Assembly (NCBI GenBank): GCA_035656335.1
Contig: DASRSS010000067.1
Location: 1-15,091, forward strand
Source: DASRSS01 sp035656335
Lineage (GTDB): Bacteria > Actinomycetota > Actinomycetes > Mycobacteriales > Jatrophihabitantaceae
Reading direction: 5' to 3'
DNA: 15,091 nt
Shown here: positions 1 to 7,117 of the stretch, one piece after another
Position numbering within the stretch: the stretch's first letter is position 1
Layout of the letters: every line of letters starts with the position of its first letter
Made by a program: the position numbers and the translations under genes
The notes under the pieces: generated by a model
Databases searched by the model: none
What the model was told of the DNA's origin: nothing
What the model saw: the letters and a program-made list of their open reading frames with translations, nothing else

Positions 1-1178
1 CGCTGGCCGGCGAGTTGCTCGACGAGCTGGACCGGCTCGCCGACGCGCGCCGGTCGGACCGGGACGGCGACGACCTCGACGCGCTGGCCGCCGCGTGGAC
101 TCCGGCGCCGGTCGTGCCCGCGGCCGTCGACGCGGACCGGATGCTCGGCGCCTGGCTCGGTCGCGCGGCCGGGTGCCTGCTGGGCAAGCCGGTCGAGAAG
201 CTGCCGCGCGAAGGCATCCGCGCGATCGCCGAGGCGACGGGCAACTGGCCGGTACGCGGCTACTTCACCGAGATCGGACTGCCCGCCGAGATCGGCGCGC
301 GGTGGACGTGGAACAAGCGCAGCCGGCCGACCAGCCTCGTCGAGAACATCGACGGCATGCCCGAGGACGACGACCTCAACTTCGCGATGCTGGCCCTCGC
401 GCTGATCGAGGCGCACGGCGCGGACCTGTCGACCGAGGACGTCGCGCAGGCCTGGCTCAACGACCTGCCGGCCGGGCGGGTGTTCACCGCGGAGCGCGCC
501 GCGTACCGCAACCTGCTCGACGGCGTGCCGCCCGAGCGCGCGGCCCTGGTACGCAACCCGTTCCGCGAGTGGATCGGCGCGCTGATCCGCACCGACGCGT
601 ACGGCTGGACGCATCCGGGCGACCCGCACTCCGCCGCGCGCGCCGCCTACCCCGACGCGTGGCTGAGCCACCGCCGCAACGGCCTGTACGGGGCGCTGTT
701 CGTGGCCGCGGCGAGTTCGGCCGCGCTGGTCGCGTGCGACGTGGACACCGTGCTCGACGCGGGGCTGTCGGTCGTTCCCGCCGGCAGCGCGCTCGACCGC
801 GCGGTGCGGCACGGCCGCGACCTGGGCCGGTCCGAGCGCCCGCTGGACGACGCCCTGGACGAGCTGCACGCGAACTACGGCGACCTGCACTGGGTGCACA
901 CCGTCAACAACGCGGCGCTCATCGCGTACGCGCTCACGGCAAGCGGCGGCGACTTCACGCGCGCGGCCGGCATCGCCGTGATGGGCGGCTGGGACACCGA
1001 CTCGGCCGGCGCGACCGTCGGTGCGCTGTGCGGCGCGCTCGCCGGCGCGTCCGCGCTGCCCGAGTCGTTCGTTGCGCCGCTGAAGAACCGCATCGCGAGC
1101 TCGCTGCCCGGCTTCGACGGCATCGCGATCGACGAGCTGGCCGCGCGGACGTCGGCCGCGGTGCAGGTGTCCCGATGA
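1..1178 (+). CDS. ADP-ribosylglycohydrolase family protein (5' partial)
   Basis: Likely hydrolase of an N- or O-glycosidic (ribosyl) bond, using a dinuclear Mg/Mn centre. The frame (codons from base 3) is open to the left edge, so the true start lies upstream; TTG at 15 and ATG at 140 are probably internal. About 392 residues are visible. Family marks: a G-x-x-x-G-x-x-x-G-rich first helix (GAWLGRAAGCLLGKPVE, about bases 146-200), the acidic metal motif PEDDDLN (about 359-379), replacing the usual TDDT, and the second metal motif GGWDTDSAG (about 984-1010), followed by a small-residue helix. The N-terminal 40 residues before the fold are charged and Ala-rich. The stop overlaps the next start (ATGA), so it is translationally coupled to a ribokinase, which suggests that ribose or a related pentose is the released sugar. 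The family is clear; the substrate is not, and I do not claim it removes ADP-ribose from protein. Confidence 0.85.
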   Translation, partial: LAGELLDELDRLADARRSDRDGDDLDALAAAWTPAPVVPAAVDADRMLGAWLGRAAGCLLGKPVEKLPREGIRAIAEATGNWPVRGYFTEIGLPAEIGARWTWNKRSRPTSLVENIDGMPEDDDLNFAMLALALIEAHGADLSTEDVAQAWLNDLPAGRVFTAERAAYRNLLDGVPPERAALVRNPFREWIGALIRTDAYGWTHPGDPHSAARAAYPDAWLSHRRNGLYGALFVAAASSAALVACDVDTVLDAGLSVVPAGSALDRAVRHGRDLGRSERPLDDALDELHANYGDLHWVHTVNNAALIAYALTASGGDFTRAAGIAVMGGWDTDSAGATVGALCGALAGASALPESFVAPLKNRIASSLPGFDGIAIDELAARTSAAVQVSR

Positions 1179-2083
1179 CCGCGCGCATCGCGGTGCTCGG
1201 CAGCGCGAACATGGATCTGGTGGTCAGCGTGCCGCGCGCGCCCGAGCGCGGCGAGACCGTCAGCGGGACCGCGTTCCGCACGTTGCCGGGCGGCAAGGGC
1301 GCGAACCAGGCGCTCGCCGCTCAACGCGCCGGTGGCCAGGTGCGCTTCCTCGGCGCGGTCGGCGACGACGGCCACGGCGCGCGGATCCGCGAGCTGATGG
1401 TGGCCGACGGCATCGACGTGTCCGGGCTGGCGACGGTGGCCGAGCCGACGGGGACGGCGCACATCGTGGTCGACGACGCGGGGGAGAACTCGATCGTTGT
1501 GGTGCCGGGGGCGAACGCGACCCTGCAGTCGCTGACGGACCAGCAGCGCGAGGTGATCGCGTCCGCCGACGCGCTGCTGCTGCAGCTCGAGCTGCCGCTG
1601 GGCATCGTGACCGAGGCGGCCGCGTTCGCGAGCGCTCAGGGCGTCCGCGCGATCTTGACGCCGGCGCCGGCGATCGCATTGCCCGCGGGGCTCTACGCGG
1701 ACGTCGACCTGCTCATTCCCAACCAGCACGAGGCGACGATCCTCGCCGGCGTTCCCGACCCGGACGCGGCCGGGAGGGCGCTCAACACGCGCGGCTGCGA
1801 CGTGCTCGTCACGCTCGGTGCGGCCGGATCTCGTTACTACACAGCGGATTCCGAGGCCGTCAGCGTGCCCGCGTTCGCCGTGGAGGCAGTCGACACGACC
1901 GCCGCCGGCGACTGCTTCGTCGGCGCGTACGCCGTGGCGGCGGCCGAGGGAGCGGGGACGTGGCCCGCGGTCCGGTTCGCCAGCGCGGCCGCCGCGCTCG
2001 CGGTCGGGCGGGTGGGAGCGTCCGCGTCCATCCCGTCGCGGGCCGAGATCGACCGGTTCCTGAACGACCACCCGGAGCAGTAG
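1175..2083 (+). CDS. rbsK: Ribokinase / PfkB-family sugar kinase
   Basis: ATP-dependent kinase, most likely ribose to ribose 5-phosphate, feeding the pentose phosphate pathway in the cytoplasm. It has 302 residues, normal for ribokinase (about 305). The N-terminal sugar-binding NMD is at residues 12-14, the PfkB signature GGKGANQA at 39-46, NQHEATIL at 183-190 (N/E of the phosphate and Mg site), and the C-terminal signature DTTAAGD at 240-246, in which D246 is the expected catalytic base. The GGKGANQA form is more typical of ribokinase than of fructokinase or adenosine kinase. The start ATG overlaps the stop of the ribosylglycohydrolase by 4 nt. Pairing with that hydrolase fits capture of a sugar freed by it. 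Specificity inside PfkB is hard to read, so another pentose or nucleoside is possible. Confidence 0.87.
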   Translation: MTARIAVLGSANMDLVVSVPRAPERGETVSGTAFRTLPGGKGANQALAAQRAGGQVRFLGAVGDDGHGARIRELMVADGIDVSGLATVAEPTGTAHIVVDDAGENSIVVVPGANATLQSLTDQQREVIASADALLLQLELPLGIVTEAAAFASAQGVRAILTPAPAIALPAGLYADVDLLIPNQHEATILAGVPDPDAAGRALNTRGCDVLVTLGAAGSRYYTADSEAVSVPAFAVEAVDTTAAGDCFVGAYAVAAAEGAGTWPAVRFASAAAALAVGRVGASASIPSRAEIDRFLNDHPEQ

Positions 2084-2085
2084 GC

Positions 2086-4047
2086 ATGCTGAACCCATAC
2101 GTCCCGCGCCAGCTCGACCTCTACACCGAGGTCCCGCTGGAACCGGACGCGGACCTGTCCGTGCTGGACGAGGCGAAGATCCTCGCCGCACCGAGTGATC
2201 CGGCGCAGTGGGACGCGTGGCGCGCGCAGCTGACGGCGTGGCGCGAGGAGGCCCGCGACCGGCTGCACTACGACGGATCGCGGTACGAGACCGAGCGCGG
2301 CGACTGTTTCGTCATCGACGTGCTGTGGATCTGGGACGAGCTGTTCTACGACCACGACACCGGCACGTTCACGCTGGACAAGTACCTCGCGCACGCCGAG
2401 CGCGAGTTCAGCGGGATCGACGGCGTGCTGCTGTGGCACGCCTACCCGGTCGAGGGCGTCGACGACCGCGACCAGTACTCGTACTACCGCGACGTTCCCG
2501 AGCTGCCGGGGCTCATCGCCGAACTGCAGGCGCGCGGCGTGCGCGTCTACGTCGTCGTCTACCCGTGGGAGTCGGTCGAGCCGGAGGACATCCGCGCCCT
2601 CGTCGAGCACACCGGTGCGGACGGCGTGTTCTTCGACAGCGTCAAGGAGGGTGCCGCCGAGGTCCGCAAGGAACTCGATGCGCTGCGCCCCGGCATCAGC
2701 ATGGAGGCAGAGTCGCGGCTGCCCGCCGCCCGCCTCGCCGACCACACGATGTCGTGGGCGCAGTGGTACGCCGACTCGCCGGTGCCCGGCGTCATGCGCG
2801 CGAAGTGGTTCGAGCGGCGGCACGTGCAGCACCACGTGCGGCGCTGGAACCGCAGCCACCTGCAGGAGCTGCACTCGGCCTGGCTCAACGGCGTCGGGAT
2901 CATGCTGTGGGAGACCGTGTTCGGTGTCTGGGTCGGCTGGAGCCCGCGCGACAAGTCCGTGCTGAGGGCGATGCGCGTGGTGCACCGCGACTGGGCGCCG
3001 TGGCTGCGCAGCGAGGCGTGGACGCCGCTGGCCGACTCTCCCGGCGGCGACTGCCGGGTGTACGCGTCGCGGTGGGAGCACGACGGAATCCCGTTGTGGA
3101 CGCTGGCGAATCCCGGCGACGAGGACCACTCCGGACCGTTGCTGCGCATCTCCGGCTCGGCCGACCGCGTGTTCACCGAGCTGACCGCGGGCCTGCCGCT
3201 GACCGTCTCCCGTGACGGTGACGTGACGGTGGTCAGCGGCGAGTTGCCCGCCGGTGCCGTCGCCGCGATCGTCGCCACGCCGGCCGCGGCCGTCCCCGCG
3301 AGCGCATCGGTGGAGTACGACTGCGATCACGCGTTCCCCGCGCGCATCGCTGAGCGCGTCCGTCCGAGCTCGCAGGTGGGCGTCTCGTCCGAGACCGGCT
3401 CGCTCGCCGTCGTGGACGGCGGGCGTCGAGACCTGATCGTGCACCACCGCGCGCGCGAGACCGGGCTCTACGGCGAGACGCCGTACGTCGACGAGTGGAA
3501 GCCGCTGCCGCCGCGGTTGCACCACCGCGCGACGCTGCACCGCACCGTCTACCTGAACCGGTTCGCCATCGAGCGCACCGAGGTCACCAACGCGAAGTAC
3601 GCGCGGTTCCTCGCCGCGACCGGTTACCGGCCGACCCGCGCCGAGCGCTTCCTCGCGCACTGGGTGGACGGCCGCCCGGCGCCGGGCACCGAGAACCTCC
3701 CGGTCACGCACGTCGATCTGGCGGACGCCCGCGCCTACGCGAACTGGGCCGGCCTGCGGCTGCCGTCCGAGGACGAGTGGCAGGTCGCCGGTGAGGCCGG
3801 GCTGCTCGAGCGCGCCGAGCCGCTGGTCTGGAACCTGACCGAGAGCGAGCACACCGACGGGCGCAGCCGGTTCTGCATCCTCAAGGGCGGTTCGGGTTAC
3901 CGCCCCACCGGTTCGGACTGGTACTTCGACGGCGGCCCGCAGCCTCCGGATGTGTCGGCCAAGTACCTGCTGACCGGGGTCGGACTGTTCCGCTCGCCGT
4001 GGATCGGGTTCCGCTGCGCGGTCGACGTGGCGGAGGACGTCCGATGA
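2086..4047 (+). CDS. Two-domain protein: TIM-barrel-like putative glycosidase plus SUMF1/FGE-like domain
   Basis: 653 residues; function unknown. Residues about 70-310 look like a (beta/alpha) barrel of a glycosidase-like protein: repeated hydrophobic strands (GVLLWHAY at 113-120, VRVYVVVYPW at 152-161, GADGVFFDS at 177-185, GISMEAES at 203-210, GIMLWETVFG at 271-280). D184, E207 and E276 are at strand ends and are my candidates for active-site acids. Residues about 320-400 resemble a small beta domain. Residues about 485-646 are SUMF1/FGE-like (formylglycine-generating enzyme fold): RFAIERTEVTNAKYARFL at 492-509, LRLPSEDEW at 557-565, the ILKGGS core at 598-603 and terminal GFRCAVD at 641-647. 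The Cys pair that binds copper just after GGS in true FGEs is missing, so formylglycine formation is unlikely. No signal peptide is seen. Start ATG lies 2 nt after rbsK, with GGAG at 2074-2077; the stop overlaps the next start. Confidence 0.75.
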   Translation: MLNPYVPRQLDLYTEVPLEPDADLSVLDEAKILAAPSDPAQWDAWRAQLTAWREEARDRLHYDGSRYETERGDCFVIDVLWIWDELFYDHDTGTFTLDKYLAHAEREFSGIDGVLLWHAYPVEGVDDRDQYSYYRDVPELPGLIAELQARGVRVYVVVYPWESVEPEDIRALVEHTGADGVFFDSVKEGAAEVRKELDALRPGISMEAESRLPAARLADHTMSWAQWYADSPVPGVMRAKWFERRHVQHHVRRWNRSHLQELHSAWLNGVGIMLWETVFGVWVGWSPRDKSVLRAMRVVHRDWAPWLRSEAWTPLADSPGGDCRVYASRWEHDGIPLWTLANPGDEDHSGPLLRISGSADRVFTELTAGLPLTVSRDGDVTVVSGELPAGAVAAIVATPAAAVPASASVEYDCDHAFPARIAERVRPSSQVGVSSETGSLAVVDGGRRDLIVHHRARETGLYGETPYVDEWKPLPPRLHHRATLHRTVYLNRFAIERTEVTNAKYARFLAATGYRPTRAERFLAHWVDGRPAPGTENLPVTHVDLADARAYANWAGLRLPSEDEWQVAGEAGLLERAEPLVWNLTESEHTDGRSRFCILKGGSGYRPTGSDWYFDGGPQPPDVSAKYLLTGVGLFRSPWIGFRCAVDVAEDVR

Positions 4048-5231
4048 GCGCGCCGCTGCAGGGGATCCGCGTGGTAGAGACCGCGACGCTGTTTGCGGGA
4101 CCGCTCGCCGCGACCCATCTGGGCGATTTCGGCGCCGACGTGCTCAAGATCGAGCACCCGAGCAAGCCGGACGCCGCCCGCGGGCACGGAGCCAGCAAGG
4201 ACGGAATCGGCCTGTGGTTCAAGACGATCGGCCGCAACAAGCGGATGGCGACGGTGGATCTGTCGCAGCCCGAGGGACAGGACGTGCTGCTCGACCTGAT
4301 CGAGCACGCGGACGTGCTGATCGAGAACTTCCGTCCGGGCACGCTGGAGCGCTGGAACCTCGCGCCGGGCCGGCTGCACGTGCGCAACCCCGGGCTCGTG
4401 ATCGCGCGGGTGACGGCGTTCGGCCAGTTCGGGCCGTACTCGGGGCGTCCGGGCTTCGGCTCGCTGGCCGAGGCGATGAGCGGGTTCGCGGCCGTGACCG
4501 GTGAGCCGGACGGCCCGCCCACGCTGCCGCCGTTCGGGCTGGCCGACGGGGTGACCGCGCTGGCCACCGCGTTCGCCGTGATGACCGCGCTGCGCGAGCG
4601 CGACCGCAGCGGCCACGGCCAGGTGATCGACATGGCGATCATCGAGCCGATGCTGTCGATGCTCGGCGGGCAGGTGAGCCAGTACGACCAGCTCGGCACC
4701 GTCGCGCCGCGCCTCGGCAACCGGTCGGCGAACAACGCGCCACGCAACGTGTACCGCAGCCGCGACGGCGAATGGCTTGCCGTGTCGACGAGTTCGCAGA
4801 GCATCGCCGAGCGGGTGATGCGCATGGTCGGCCGGGAGGACGTCGTGTCCGAGCCGTGGTTCGCGACCGGTGGTGGACGCGCCGAGCATGCCGACGAGCT
4901 CGACTCCGCGGTTGGCGGCTGGATCGCCGAGCGGGACGCGTCCGAGGTGATGGCCGCGTTCGAGAAGGCGCAGGCCGCGGTGGCGCCGGTGTACGACGCG
5001 CGAAGGATCGTCGCGGACCCGCAGTTCGACTCGCTCGGGACGATCGCGACCGTGGACGATCCCGATCTCGGCGCGCTGAAGATGCAGAACGTGCTGTTCC
5101 GGCTGTCCGACACGCCCGGCCGGATTCGGTGGACCGGCCGCGCGCACGGCTCCGACACCGACGCGGTGCTGGCCGGCATCGGCCGCACGCCCGAAGAGAT
5201 TGCGAAACTGCGAGCCGCGGGGGTGGTCTGA
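4044..5231 (+). CDS. CaiB/BaiF class III CoA-transferase
   Basis: Moves CoA from an acyl-CoA donor to a carboxylic acid through an enzyme-bound Asp anhydride. It has 395 residues, the usual size. N-terminal LQGIRVVETATLFAGP and GADVLKIEHP (residues 5-39) are typical of the family. Also present are the ENFRPGTLERW segment (94-104), GQFGPYSGRPGF (127-138) and D168 in GLADG, which lines up with the catalytic Asp169 of formyl-CoA transferase. The C-terminal half (VYRSRDGEWLAV) is also standard. The start ATG overlaps the upstream stop (ATGA), with a good SD, GGAGGA, at 4031-4036. A CitE-like lyase follows 2 nt later, so the acid activated here is probably a malate- or citramalate-like hydroxy-acid, as in succinyl-CoA:malate CoA-transferase/malyl-CoA lyase pairs. 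The actual substrate is inferred only. Confidence 0.88.
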   Translation: MSAPLQGIRVVETATLFAGPLAATHLGDFGADVLKIEHPSKPDAARGHGASKDGIGLWFKTIGRNKRMATVDLSQPEGQDVLLDLIEHADVLIENFRPGTLERWNLAPGRLHVRNPGLVIARVTAFGQFGPYSGRPGFGSLAEAMSGFAAVTGEPDGPPTLPPFGLADGVTALATAFAVMTALRERDRSGHGQVIDMAIIEPMLSMLGGQVSQYDQLGTVAPRLGNRSANNAPRNVYRSRDGEWLAVSTSSQSIAERVMRMVGREDVVSEPWFATGGGRAEHADELDSAVGGWIAERDASEVMAAFEKAQAAVAPVYDARRIVADPQFDSLGTIATVDDPDLGALKMQNVLFRLSDTPGRIRWTGRAHGSDTDAVLAGIGRTPEEIAKLRAAGVV

Positions 5232-5233
5232 TC

Positions 5234-6082
5234 ATGACGCCGCTGACCTGGTTGTACGTGCCGGGGGATCGTCCCGAGCGCTTTGACAAGGCGGCCGCGT
5301 CCGGTGCCGACGTGGTGATCGTCGACCTGGAGGACGCGGTCGTCCCCGCGCACAAGGAGGTCGCGCGCGAGAACGCGGTGCGCTGGCTGAGCACTGCGCG
5401 GTCGGGCAGCGTCGAGGTGCGCGTCAACGGGCTGAGCACTCCGTGGGCGCACGAGGACCTCGCCGCGCTGACCGGTGCGCCTGCGCTGCGCGGCGTGCGG
5501 CTGCCGAAGGTCGAGTCGCCCGACGACGTGCACGCCGCGCTCAAGGCGCTCGCGGCGCCCGAGTGCGAGCTCACCTGTCTGATCGAGACGGCGCGCGGCG
5601 TGGAGGCCGCATTCGAGATCGCGTCCGTGGCGCGGGTCGGGGCGATCGGGCTGGGGGAGGCCGACCTCGCCGGCGACCTCGGCGTGCGCAACGCAGACGC
5701 GTTGATGTGGGCGCGCTCGCGGGTCGTCATCGCGGCCCGCGCTGCCGGTCTGCCGGCTCCCGCGATGTCGGTGTTCCCGCACGTCGACGACCTGGACGGG
5801 CTCGCCGCCAGCTCGCGGGCCGGCAGGCGGCTGGGGTTCGTCGGGCGCGCCGCGATCCATCCGCGGCAGGTGCCGGTGATCGCCGCCGCGTTCCGCCCGT
5901 CGCCGGAGGAGATCGCCGACGCGCACGCCGTGATCGATTCGTTCGCGCGGGCGAGCGAGGCCGGCAACGGCGTCCTCGTGATGGACGACGGTCGCATGAT
6001 CGATCCCGCGATGGTGGTGCAGGCGCGTGGGGTGCTGGACCGTGCGGGCGAGGACGCCCCGCCGGACGGGTCCGCCGGCTAA
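5234..6082 (+). CDS. HpcH/HpaI aldolase / CitE-like beta-hydroxyacyl-CoA lyase
   Basis: Mg-dependent lyase (or a thioesterase/synthase relative) that cleaves beta-hydroxyacyl-CoA compounds such as malyl- or citramalyl-CoA into a keto-acid and acetyl-CoA. It has 282 residues, matching stand-alone CitE-like proteins. Motifs: LYVPGDRPERFDKA at 7-20, VDLEDAV at 30-36, substrate Arg R63 in VRVNG, metal ligand E118 in IETARG, GEADLAGDLG at 141-150 with D144 as second metal ligand (the 26-residue spacing matches E112/D138 recalled for M. tuberculosis CitE), and GFVGRAAIHPRQV at 201-213. It is the last gene of the operon; its TAA overlaps the stop of the convergent gene. No citrate lyase alpha or gamma subunit is present, so this is not part of citrate lyase. 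Confidence 0.88.
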   Translation: MTPLTWLYVPGDRPERFDKAAASGADVVIVDLEDAVVPAHKEVARENAVRWLSTARSGSVEVRVNGLSTPWAHEDLAALTGAPALRGVRLPKVESPDDVHAALKALAAPECELTCLIETARGVEAAFEIASVARVGAIGLGEADLAGDLGVRNADALMWARSRVVIAARAAGLPAPAMSVFPHVDDLDGLAASSRAGRRLGFVGRAAIHPRQVPVIAAAFRPSPEEIADAHAVIDSFARASEAGNGVLVMDDGRMIDPAMVVQARGVLDRAGEDAPPDGSAG

Positions 6083-6507
6083 GCGCTGCGACTGGCGATC
6101 AGGTCGTCCGGGGCGAACGTCCGCACCGTGCCGCGCGTTGCCAGGTGCACCGGCCAGCGCGTCAGGCGGCCCGCGAACGCGCGCGCAATCTCCCGCGCCC
6201 ACGCGGTATCGCTCGCGGTGATGTGTGCCGAACCCGGACGGGACAGCAGCAGCGCCGCGCTGGAGATGCCGACGTCGTCGGCGAGCTGGTCGATCACCGC
6301 CGCGAGGTTGGCCAGCATCTCGGCGTCGGGCTGGACGGGGATGTCGTCGATCGGCATGACCACCGGCGACAGCTGACCGTCCGCGTGCAGGAAGATCAGC
6401 CACAGGCTGCGCCGGGCGAAGCCCCACGGGCCCATCAGGTCCTGCCAGAGCGCGGTCAGTTCCGCGGCGTTGTGGACGTAGGTCTCTTCAGGTGGTTTGA
6501 GGGTCAT
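6079..6507 (-). CDS. Uncharacterised conserved-looking protein, 142 residues
   Basis: I do not recognise this family. The protein is soluble, with no signal peptide or membrane helix. Visible features: an N-terminal Trp-rich helix (LTALWQDLMGPWGFARR), a hydrophobic strand followed by LHADGQLSPVVMPIDDIP, a helix of about 20 residues, the strand SSAALLLSRPGS, then ITASDTAWAREIARAFAG and a final strand RWPVHLATRGTVRTFAPDDL. The strand-PG-S-x-x-D order faintly recalls a degenerate JAB/RadC-type fold, but the metal-binding His pair is absent, so I leave it unassigned. ATG at 6507 is preferred to TTG at 6561: it has a -10-like CAGACT 7 nt upstream, as in a leaderless mRNA. It lies 57 bp after the Smr gene in the same direction, and its TAG overlaps the TAA of the convergent lyase. 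Confidence 0.7.
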   Translation of the reverse strand: MTLKPPEETYVHNAAELTALWQDLMGPWGFARRSLWLIFLHADGQLSPVVMPIDDIPVQPDAEMLANLAAVIDQLADDVGISSAALLLSRPGSAHITASDTAWAREIARAFAGRLTRWPVHLATRGTVRTFAPDDLIASRSA

Positions 6508-6545
6508 GGACCGCAGTCTGGACCCGATTCGGGCGCCCGATCCGG

Positions 6546-6554
6546 TTGTCCACA
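6546..6554 (+). promoter_or_regulatory. DnaA-box-like nonamer (TTGTCCACA)
   Basis: A perfect match to the actinobacterial DnaA box TTGTCCACA, in the 57-bp gap between the Smr gene and the next - strand gene. A second perfect box (TTATCCACA, - strand) lies at 7089-7097. A single nonamer can arise by chance, so function is only suggested. Confidence 0.35.
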
Positions 6555-6564
6555 GGGGCAATCG

Positions 6565-6828
6565 CTACTTCCACCGGAAGTGGACGAAGATCCGGCCGAA
6601 GTTGTCGCGGTCCTTCTCGACGCGGTGGTACAGCGCGCGGATCTCCTTCTGGTCCAGGAAGCGCAGCACCCGCTTCTTGAGCTGGCCCGATCCCTTGCCG
6701 GGGATGATCTCGACCAGCGGCGCCCTCTTGGCGACGGCCTCGTCAATGATCGCCCGCAGCGCGCGGTCGATCTCCTCGCCGCGGTTGTAGATGTCGTGCA
6801 GGTCGAGCTTCAGCTTCACGCTGCCCAT
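6565..6828 (-). CDS. Stand-alone Smr-domain protein (small MutS-related)
   Basis: 87 residues, a bare Smr domain of the kind found at the C-terminus of MutS2. Known members bind or nick branched DNA or RNA. Seen: LDLH at 8-11 (the conserved DLH), a long amphipathic helix, the strand-loop PLVEIIPGKGSGQLKKRV at 37-54 (corresponding to H-G-K-G-x-G-x-L, with Pro in place of the usual His), and the last strand FGRIFVHFRW at 77-86. The change at the His position may alter catalysis. Start ATG at 6828 has no clear SD; a 7-bp inverted repeat sits directly upstream. It is probably co-transcribed with the gene ending at 6079. Its actual role, such as nuclease activity or ribosome rescue, cannot be read from sequence. 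Confidence 0.85.
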   Translation of the reverse strand: MGSVKLKLDLHDIYNRGEEIDRALRAIIDEAVAKRAPLVEIIPGKGSGQLKKRVLRFLDQKEIRALYHRVEKDRDNFGRIFVHFRWK

Positions 6829-6829
6829 T

Positions 6830-6857
6830 GTCCGTCATCTGGTAGCCCCGGACGGAC
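6830..6857. repeat. 7-bp inverted repeat upstream of the Smr gene
   Basis: GTCCGTC (6830-6836) and GACGGAC (6851-6857) are perfect complements with a 14-nt loop, starting 2 bp upstream of the Smr ATG. It could be an operator or a hairpin around the promoter. Chance cannot be excluded at this GC content. Confidence 0.35.
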
Positions 6858-6907
6858 TGATCGTGCTGTGAGCGTTGCGTTCCAGATCTGGTTGCTTCTG
6901 GTGCGCG

Positions 6908-6955
6908 GCGACGGCGGTCAGTTTGATCTTCGCGTGCCTTGCGCTGCCGGGTTGC
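6908..6955 (+). repeat. 48-bp direct repeat, copy 1
   Basis: Matches the copy at 6985-7032 at 42 of 48 bases by eye, at a period of 77 bp. Its centre contains TTTGATCTTCGC (6922-6933), which is the reverse complement of the GCGAAGATCAAA core found in the DUF222/HNH gene. Confidence 0.8.
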
Positions 6956-6984
6956 GGTCTGCGCTGCGGTCGCCCTCGTCGGCA

Positions 6985-7032
6985 GCGACGGCGGTCGGTT
7001 CGATCTTCGCGTGCGTTTCGTTGCCGGGCTGC
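6985..7032 (+). repeat. 48-bp direct repeat, copy 2
   Basis: Second copy of the repeat at 6908-6955. Core TTCGATCTTCGC lies at 6999-7010, again antisense to the motif in the downstream gene. Its TTCGATCTTC also forms an inverted repeat with GAAGATCGAA at 7062-7071, giving a possible stem with a loop of about 50 nt. Confidence 0.8.
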
Positions 7033-7057
7033 AATTCCAGCTCGTTCGACGGCGGCC

Positions 7058-7080
7058 GCGTGAAGATCGAAATGGACCGG
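7058..7080 (+). repeat. GAAGATC-type motif, intergenic sense copy
   Basis: Reads GCGTGAAGATCGAAATGG then ACCGG. It is in the same sense as the copies inside the DUF222/HNH gene and opposite to the two 48-bp repeats just upstream. Confidence 0.65.
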
Positions 7081-7088
7081 ATCGCCTT

Positions 7089-7097
7089 TGTGGATAA
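7089..7097 (-). promoter_or_regulatory. DnaA-box-like nonamer (TTATCCACA on - strand)
   Basis: TGTGGATAA on the + strand is a perfect consensus DnaA box on the - strand, about 50 bp upstream of the DUF222/HNH start. From memory, TGTGGATAA-like strings are common upstream of DUF222 genes, so this may be part of that promoter rather than a replication site. Confidence 0.35.
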
Positions 7098-7117
7098 GGG
7101 GAACGGGCACCGGAAAT

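Noticed and set aside
15..140. TTG at 15 or ATG at 140 as start of the first gene
   Set aside because: The frame is open to the window edge and family members usually have extra N-terminal residues, so the gene is treated as 5' partial.
95..1174. Long + strand frame overlapping the ribosylglycohydrolase and continuing into the ribokinase frame
   Set aside because: The part before 1175 is an Arg-rich shadow; only the part from ATG 1175 is a real protein. It is not a fusion.
2086..4047. True formylglycine-generating enzyme or EgtB
   Set aside because: No Cys pair after GGS, no nearby sulfatase, and no DinB-type N-terminal domain as in EgtB.
5234..6082. Citrate lyase beta subunit
   Set aside because: No CitF, CitD or CitX partners are present; stand-alone CitE-like proteins act on other CoA esters.
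1837..6427. Very long open frames on the - strand opposite the operon (671 and 848 codons)
   Set aside because: They are antisense to genes with clear family motifs, are full of Arg/Ala/Pro/Gly low-complexity sequence and show no domain. This is typical of shadow frames in GC-rich DNA.
6908..7080. CRISPR array
   Set aside because: Only two or three imperfect copies, one inverted, with unequal spacing and no cas genes.
6835..7110. Small protein gene in the 6829-7145 gap
   Set aside because: Open frames there consist of the repeats read in different frames and strands, with no start signal or recognisable fold.
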